Source: Dehalococcoidia bacterium
GTDB taxonomy: Bacteria; Chloroflexota; Dehalococcoidia; GIF9; AB-539-J10
Assembly (NCBI GenBank): GCA_023229725.1
Contig: JALNYR010000052.1
Location: 6,063-16,130, forward strand
Length of the DNA: 10,068 bases
Direction: 5' to 3'
The notes beneath the pieces were generated by a model. The model made no database searches and was not told the origin of the DNA. It saw only the letters and a list, made by a program, of their open reading frames with translations. Shown piece after piece: positions 6,345-10,068 of the stretch (positions are counted from its first letter, which is position 1; each line of letters begins with the position of its first letter). A program made the position numbers and the translations under genes.

Positions 6345-6409
6345 GAAATACGGGGACACCATGCACCTGATTGGCTCAGAGCGATCAGACGATGATGTCC
6401 CCGTATTTC
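6345..6409. repeat. 65-bp element with 14-bp perfect inverted ends
   Basis: GAAATACGGGGACA (6345-6358) is exactly inverted as TGTCCCCGTATTTC (6396-6409), with 37 bases between. After one mismatch the match continues for three more bases, so 17 of 18 positions pair. Such AT-ended, GGGGACA-containing palindromes resemble repeats often found beside REP-associated tyrosine transposase genes, but no transposase is here. A tiny non-autonomous element is one reading; a regulatory dyad is another, since it ends 28 bases before the start of the operon at 6438. Confidence 0.6.
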
Positions 6410-6437
6410 CGGCGGGCGGACACGGAAGTGAGGTAGA

Positions 6438-7181
6438 GTGAGACAGACACGCTACTATCGTTCGGGGGTGATGCTCCTCGTGAGCGGCGTCGCCATCCTC
6501 GCAGCCTCGCTGCTGTTGCTGCGCTCCGCCCCCGGTGCGTCCACCGGTATCGCACTGCTGGTACTGGGGGCAATCATGCTCGTGCTGGGCGACTCGCGAC
6601 CGCGCGTGTCGCCGGAGCTGGCGCAGCTCCTGCTGCACGCCGGGTACGACAACCTGGCGCGGTTGCTGGAGGAACTCGGGCTGCGCAGCGCCGCAGTCTA
6701 CCTCCCGTCGTCGTTGTGCCACGGTGTGCCGCGTGCGCTCATCCCGCTCAGTGACAAGAGTCTCGTACCCTCGTCGCTCGCCATCGGCGAAGACCGTCTC
6801 ATCGCCCGGTTCAGCGATGCGCCGGATGGTGTCGGGCTGCTCGTCAGCACTCCCGGAACGCAGACGTTGCGACTGTTGCCGTCCGGGGTCGGAACCTCGA
6901 TGGACGAGCTGAGCGCCAGCGTACAGATGCTGACCGCGGGCACACTCGACCTCGTCCGCAGTGCCGAGTTGCACGAAGTAGACGGAGTTGTCTCGGTGGT
7001 GTACCGGGGCGTGAGCGAAGACGGCGGAGCGCCCGCCATGGCGGTGTATCAGACGCTGGGCAGCCCGCTGGCTGCGATAGCGGCCACGCTCACCGCCGAA
7101 AGCCGGCAGCGGCCGGTGGTCATCGAGTCCGAGACCGCCAGCGGGGACACACTGACGGTGCGCCTGCGAGTGATGGCATGA
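6438..7181 (+). CDS. Two-TM membrane protein of unknown function, first gene of DUF4129/DUF4350 cluster
   Basis: 247 residues with GTG start, preceded by GAGGT three bases upstream. The basic N-terminus (MRQTRYYR) is followed by two membrane helices (about 10-28 and 33-51). The rest is a soluble domain, probably cytoplasmic by the positive-inside rule. Visible phrases are YDNLARLLEELGLRSAAVYLP (from about residue 70), GVPRALIPL, STPGTQTLRLLPSG and a C-terminal QTLGSPLAAIAATL...RPVVIE. The layout (two helices, then 'eLGL...VYlP', then 'PsG', then '.G.P.a....a....PV') recalls uncharacterised haloarchaeal proteins of the DUF7982 type, from memory and not verified. It overlaps the next gene by ATGA, so the two are translationally coupled. 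No catalytic motif is seen. Confidence 0.75.
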   Translation: MRQTRYYRSGVMLLVSGVAILAASLLLLRSAPGASTGIALLVLGAIMLVLGDSRPRVSPELAQLLLHAGYDNLARLLEELGLRSAAVYLPSSLCHGVPRALIPLSDKSLVPSSLAIGEDRLIARFSDAPDGVGLLVSTPGTQTLRLLPSGVGTSMDELSASVQMLTAGTLDLVRSAELHEVDGVVSVVYRGVSEDGGAPAMAVYQTLGSPLAAIAATLTAESRQRPVVIESETASGDTLTVRLRVMA

Positions 7182-7447
7182 ACAGCTCGCTCTCCGTGAC
7201 GGACCGCTACATCCTCGCGCTTGCCGCCCTTCTTCTGGGCACAAGCGTGCTGTTCGCATGGTCAGGGGAGACCCGCACGCAAGTGTTCTTCAGTGTGTAT
7301 CTCATCGAAACGCTGGCGTTCAACCAGCTGTCCGTGATGCTGAGCCGCCGAGCGCGTGGCTGCACGGGGCGGGTGGAGCGAGTGCTCGTTGCCTGCTTCG
7401 TCGTACTCGTCCTGTGGGAGGTTGCGCGCATCGTGGGAGCCATGTAG
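7178..7447 (+). CDS. Small membrane protein of unknown function
   Basis: 89 residues. Its ATG overlaps the preceding stop (ATGA), and its TAG directly abuts the next gene's GTG. This tight packing, more than the sequence itself, supports it as real. Hydrophobic segments lie at about residues 11-28 and 69-86, with a weaker amphipathic one at 35-53 and a basic loop SRRARG...GRVER between. I recognise no family. It probably serves as a membrane subunit or scaffold for its operon partners. Confidence 0.7.
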   Translation: MNSSLSVTDRYILALAALLLGTSVLFAWSGETRTQVFFSVYLIETLAFNQLSVMLSRRARGCTGRVERVLVACFVVLVLWEVARIVGAM

Positions 7448-9505
7448 GTGAACACGGGCACGGAGGCGGGTTGCAGGCCGGCGCGGCGCCGCCGCGGCGG
7501 TCGGGTGCTGTCCGCCATCGTGTGCGTTGGGGTGCTGCTGTGTTCCGGTTGCTCGGCAGCGGCCCCGGCAACGCTCGTGCCGCACGAGAATCCCGCCACT
7601 GCTGGCGCCCGCTACAGCCCCGGCGCGCTGTTCCTCTACGTTGGTAGGGCGCTGCAGGAGCTTGCCCTGGGTGAGTACGGCACCGCGCAGGAGATGCTGT
7701 CGCAGGTGGGCGCCGACGAGGCACACGTGCCTGAGGCGCTGCGGCGTATCTGCGTACGCTACGTGGAGCTGTGCGATGAACTGGCTCGGACTCTTGACGA
7801 CCTTGACGCTGCGCTCTCGGCGGCCGAACGCCTGCTGGAAACCAACGAGACGGCGCCGGCCCGTGCTCAACTCGAAGAATCGCGGCAACTCATCGACGTC
7901 GCCGGAGAGCAGCTGAATTCGCTGGAGAGCGCAACCGACGAGGCGCTGGCGCTCGCCGGCCGGTACGGGACGGGCGCGGCCCGCGCGGCTGTGACCGAAG
8001 CGAAAGCCCGACTGGATGAGGCCATGCAACGGCTGCGCGAACTCACCGCCGAGTATCTGAAGAGGCTCGACGTCGACTCAGAGCAACTGGAGCGCCGCGG
8101 TGCGCTCGAGATGCCTGCGTTGACGTGCACGGCCGGCGCGGATGCGGTCTGGGTCGGCGAGGACGTGATTGCCCGGGGCGCGCTGTCCACGCGCCGCGGG
8201 CCGCTCGGCGGGCGCACCGTACAGCTGCTCGTCGACGGCGTGCCGACCTACGAGGCCGTCACGGACAGCGGCGGAGCGTTTCTCGTACGGGTCACGACCC
8301 CGTTCTCGTACGCACCGCGGCTGACTCTGCAGGCGCGCTTCGCACCGCAGAACGCTGATCTCGACCTTGTCCAATCGGCTGCAAGCGTGCCGGTTGTTCT
8401 CACGGTCCGCTACTACGAGTCGGTCATCGATGTTGACATCCCCGGCGAGTTGCATCCCGGCCTGTCGGCCACGCTCACGGGCCAGGTGCATTCGATGGGC
8501 GCCGTCGCCGGACGCCCCGTGGAGGTCCTGCTCGATGACGATGTGGTCGGGCAAACGACAACGTTCGACGATGGCGCCTTCTTTTGCAGGATGGAGACTC
8601 CGGCCGCTGCTGTGGAGGGGGAAGCGCAGTTCGTCGTGCAGATGCCGGCGGTCGATGAAGCCCAGACAGGCCCGGCGAACAGGAGCACGACGCTGCGCGT
8701 GGGTCGAGTTGCGCCCTCGGTGTCCCTCGGGTTTCCGAGCGTGGTCCTGGTGCCGGGGATTCGGCTGCTTGACCTCTACCTCGGACAACGCGGGCTGTCG
8801 GAAGACGGGCTGCCGGTGCGGACAACGATTGAGTCATCTTTGCCGTTTTCGGAACCGGTACTCGTGGCTCGCATCGGCGATGAGACTGTGCGACTCACCG
8901 GTGAGCGGGGTCAGTCGTGGGTCACGTTCCCGCTGCGGTACTCGATCTGGACCGTCGGAGTGCAGAGCGCCAGGCTGGATGTTGTGCCGGACGAGCCGTG
9001 GCACCGTCCCGTGAGGCGGGAAGTGCACTTCCTGGTGGTGAACCTGCTGCTCGTGGGGTTGGCTCTGGTGGTGCTGGTGGGCGTCGTGCTCATGATGGCG
9101 TTTGTGCGGCGCAGGCAGATTGAAGGAGTGGTCCGCGTTCCGGCAGGGGTGACCGCCCCGGTGGGTGCCCTCGTCAGTGCGTTGCCGGTGGAAGAAACGG
9201 CTGCTGCGTCGCATCGCCAGGCGGTGGTGCGACTGTACCTCGCTGCAGCCCGACGCGTTGAAGCCCTCACGGGCCTTGCCTTCGGGCGGACGGTGACGCT
9301 GCGGGAGTTCCTTGCGGCCTGCAGCGTCTTCATCGGTCGCGCGGGCTCGGTCTTTGCCCGCCTGACCACTCTGGCCGAGGAGGCGTTATACTCGAAGCAC
9401 GACATCGGCGCCACCGATGTGGCGCGCTCCCGTGAACTCGCCGGGGCCGTCGGAGATGAAGCAGCGCGCGAAGGCTCGACCCGCGCGGAGGGTGGCAAGC
9501 CGTGA
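7448..9505 (+). CDS. Exported, membrane-anchored protein with beta-sandwich domains and C-terminal DUF4129 domain
   Basis: 685 residues. GTG start directly after the previous stop; GGGAG at 7435-7439 gives a well-spaced ribosome site (8 bases). A basic N-terminus (RPARRRRGGR) and hydrophobic stretch end in LCSGC (C35), either a lipobox with an unusual -3 residue or an ordinary signal peptide. Residues about 55-215 are Ala/Leu/Glu-rich helix, likely coiled coil. Two beta-rich, Ig- or transthyretin-like repeats follow (about 225-300 and 326-402; GGRTVQLLVDG...TDSGGAFLV and AGRPVEVLLDD...FDDGAFFC), then a third extracellular region and a membrane helix at 528-553 capped by RRR. The cytoplasmic tail (about 590-665; RQAVVRLYLAAARR...TVTLREFLAAC...LTTLAEEALYS) fits DUF4129, often found with transglutaminase or MoxR/DUF58 genes. 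Function unknown. Confidence 0.82.
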   Translation: MNTGTEAGCRPARRRRGGRVLSAIVCVGVLLCSGCSAAAPATLVPHENPATAGARYSPGALFLYVGRALQELALGEYGTAQEMLSQVGADEAHVPEALRRICVRYVELCDELARTLDDLDAALSAAERLLETNETAPARAQLEESRQLIDVAGEQLNSLESATDEALALAGRYGTGAARAAVTEAKARLDEAMQRLRELTAEYLKRLDVDSEQLERRGALEMPALTCTAGADAVWVGEDVIARGALSTRRGPLGGRTVQLLVDGVPTYEAVTDSGGAFLVRVTTPFSYAPRLTLQARFAPQNADLDLVQSAASVPVVLTVRYYESVIDVDIPGELHPGLSATLTGQVHSMGAVAGRPVEVLLDDDVVGQTTTFDDGAFFCRMETPAAAVEGEAQFVVQMPAVDEAQTGPANRSTTLRVGRVAPSVSLGFPSVVLVPGIRLLDLYLGQRGLSEDGLPVRTTIESSLPFSEPVLVARIGDETVRLTGERGQSWVTFPLRYSIWTVGVQSARLDVVPDEPWHRPVRREVHFLVVNLLLVGLALVVLVGVVLMMAFVRRRQIEGVVRVPAGVTAPVGALVSALPVEETAAASHRQAVVRLYLAAARRVEALTGLAFGRTVTLREFLAACSVFIGRAGSVFARLTTLAEEALYSKHDIGATDVARSRELAGAVGDEAAREGSTRAEGGKP

Positions 9506-10068
9506 TGTCACGGGTGTGGTTCAACGCGGTCCTCGTGGCCGGCGTCGGCGTCGCGATGCTCACGTGGCTCCATCCAGCCGATGCTGACTTCAGCGTAGCT
9601 GGTCGCGGCTGGAACGGACTGCGGGACGCCGCGGACCAGCTCGACGCAATGCCACTCGCCGCCGCCGACGAATACGACTCGCTGGCATCACCCGGGACGC
9701 TCATCCTCGTGCCTGCCGAGCCGCTCGCGGCGGACGTGACGGAACGCATCGGCACCTTCGTCCGTGACGGCGGAGTCCTCGTGCTGCTGGATGACTACGG
9801 ACGGGGCAACGAAGTGCTGGAAGCGCTGGGCGCTCCTGTGAGATTCTCCGGCGCGCCCCTTGTCGATCCTCTCCACTGTGACACGAATGAGACCATGCCG
9901 AAGGCGGTCGTGGGAACGACGTCCGGCGCCGGCGAGCTGTCGCTTGTCTTGAACCACGGCACGTGGCTGGAGGTTGAGGGTGGCGTGGACCTGTGGGCGA
10001 GTTCCTCCTATTTCAGCTACGGCGACGTCGACAACAACGGGAAGTGGGATGAGGGTGAGCCGCAGATC
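9502..10068 (+). CDS. DUF4350-domain protein, N-terminal part (runs off window)
   Basis: The frame is open to the right edge (189 codons seen). The start is GTG 9502 or ATG 9505, the latter overlapping the previous stop as TGATG; GGAGGG at 9487-9492 favours GTG by spacing. A membrane anchor spans about residues 5-23. The outside part opens DFSVAGRGWNGL, then ASPGTLILVPAEPL, FVRDGGVLVLLDDYGRGNEVLEALGAPVRFSG, which is the DUF4350 pattern (a Rossmann-like domain related to glutamine-amidotransferase-like folds, seen in archaea and some bacteria). Near the edge, residues 175-186 (DVDNNGKWDEGE) fit an EF-hand calcium loop exactly. Family members commonly sit beside DUF4129, MoxR-ATPase and DUF58 genes, which may follow outside the window. 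Biochemical role unknown. Confidence 0.85.
   Translation, partial: MMSRVWFNAVLVAGVGVAMLTWLHPADADFSVAGRGWNGLRDAADQLDAMPLAAADEYDSLASPGTLILVPAEPLAADVTERIGTFVRDGGVLVLLDDYGRGNEVLEALGAPVRFSGAPLVDPLHCDTNETMPKAVVGTTSGAGELSLVLNHGTWLEVEGGVDLWASSSYFSYGDVDNNGKWDEGEPQI

Larger units (their letters stand above)
6073..6437. other. Gene-free stretch with three hairpins, a tandem repeat and an inverted repeat
   Basis: No plausible gene on either strand; frames here are short and run across palindromes. In order it holds a GTTACAG tandem repeat, CTACA-box hairpins 5, 6 and 7, and a 65-bp element with 14-bp inverted ends, all listed separately. A promoter for the operon starting at 6438 should lie here, but no -35/-10 pair with proper spacing stands out. 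Confidence 0.6.

Noticed and set aside
6243..7259. 338-codon open frame on the minus strand
   Set aside because: It is antisense to the two-TM membrane protein gene, rich in Arg, His and Gln without recognisable motifs, and typical of high-GC shadow frames.
8078..8788. 236-codon open frame antisense to the DUF4129 protein gene
   Set aside because: It mirrors codon bias of the plus-strand gene and has an Arg/His-rich composition with no ribosome site.

Overview
The window reads as bacterial chromosome of high GC content. The pair smpB + ssrA (tmRNA) and the ComEA/ComEC DNA-uptake genes rule out an archaeon. The mix of a geranylgeranyl-reductase-type flavoprotein, an archaeal-looking DUF4129/DUF4350 membrane gene cluster and many short GC-rich intergenic hairpins would suit a Chloroflexota (Dehalococcoidia-like) metagenome genome. 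That phylum call is inference from gene content only.

Layout. 2-559 (+) is the C-terminal end of an APC-family amino-acid permease that enters from the left edge. It converges on a comEA-comEC operon on the minus strand (3566 down to 619), which encodes the membrane DNA receptor and the DNA-translocation channel of natural transformation. smpB (3617-4078, +) is divergent from comEA across only 50 bases, and the tmRNA gene ssrA (4111-4460, +) follows 32 bases after it. Together these two form the trans-translation ribosome-rescue module. Next comes a gene-poor stretch (4461-4911), a lone FAD-dependent reductase of the geranylgeranyl reductase superfamily (4912-6072, +), and a second gene-poor stretch (6073-6437). 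Both gene-poor stretches are filled with a family of small palindromes that share a 3' CTACA box but have different, self-complementary stems. The second also holds a 14-bp inverted repeat.

From 6438 to the right edge runs a tightly packed plus-strand operon of four genes. In order they encode a two-TM protein of unknown function, an 89-residue membrane protein, a 685-residue secreted/anchored protein with two beta-sandwich-like domains and a cytoplasmic C-terminal DUF4129-type domain, and a DUF4350-type protein that runs off the window and carries an EF-hand-like loop. Junctions overlap or abut (ATGA, TAG|GTG, TGATG), so the genes are almost certainly co-transcribed and probably act as one envelope complex. 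Its function is unknown. This operon is the best candidate for an undescribed system here.

Other points of interest: the tmRNA tag frame that ends in VPVAA-stop is one base out of register with the only nearby GCA resume codon, and smpB appears to have a leaderless promoter.
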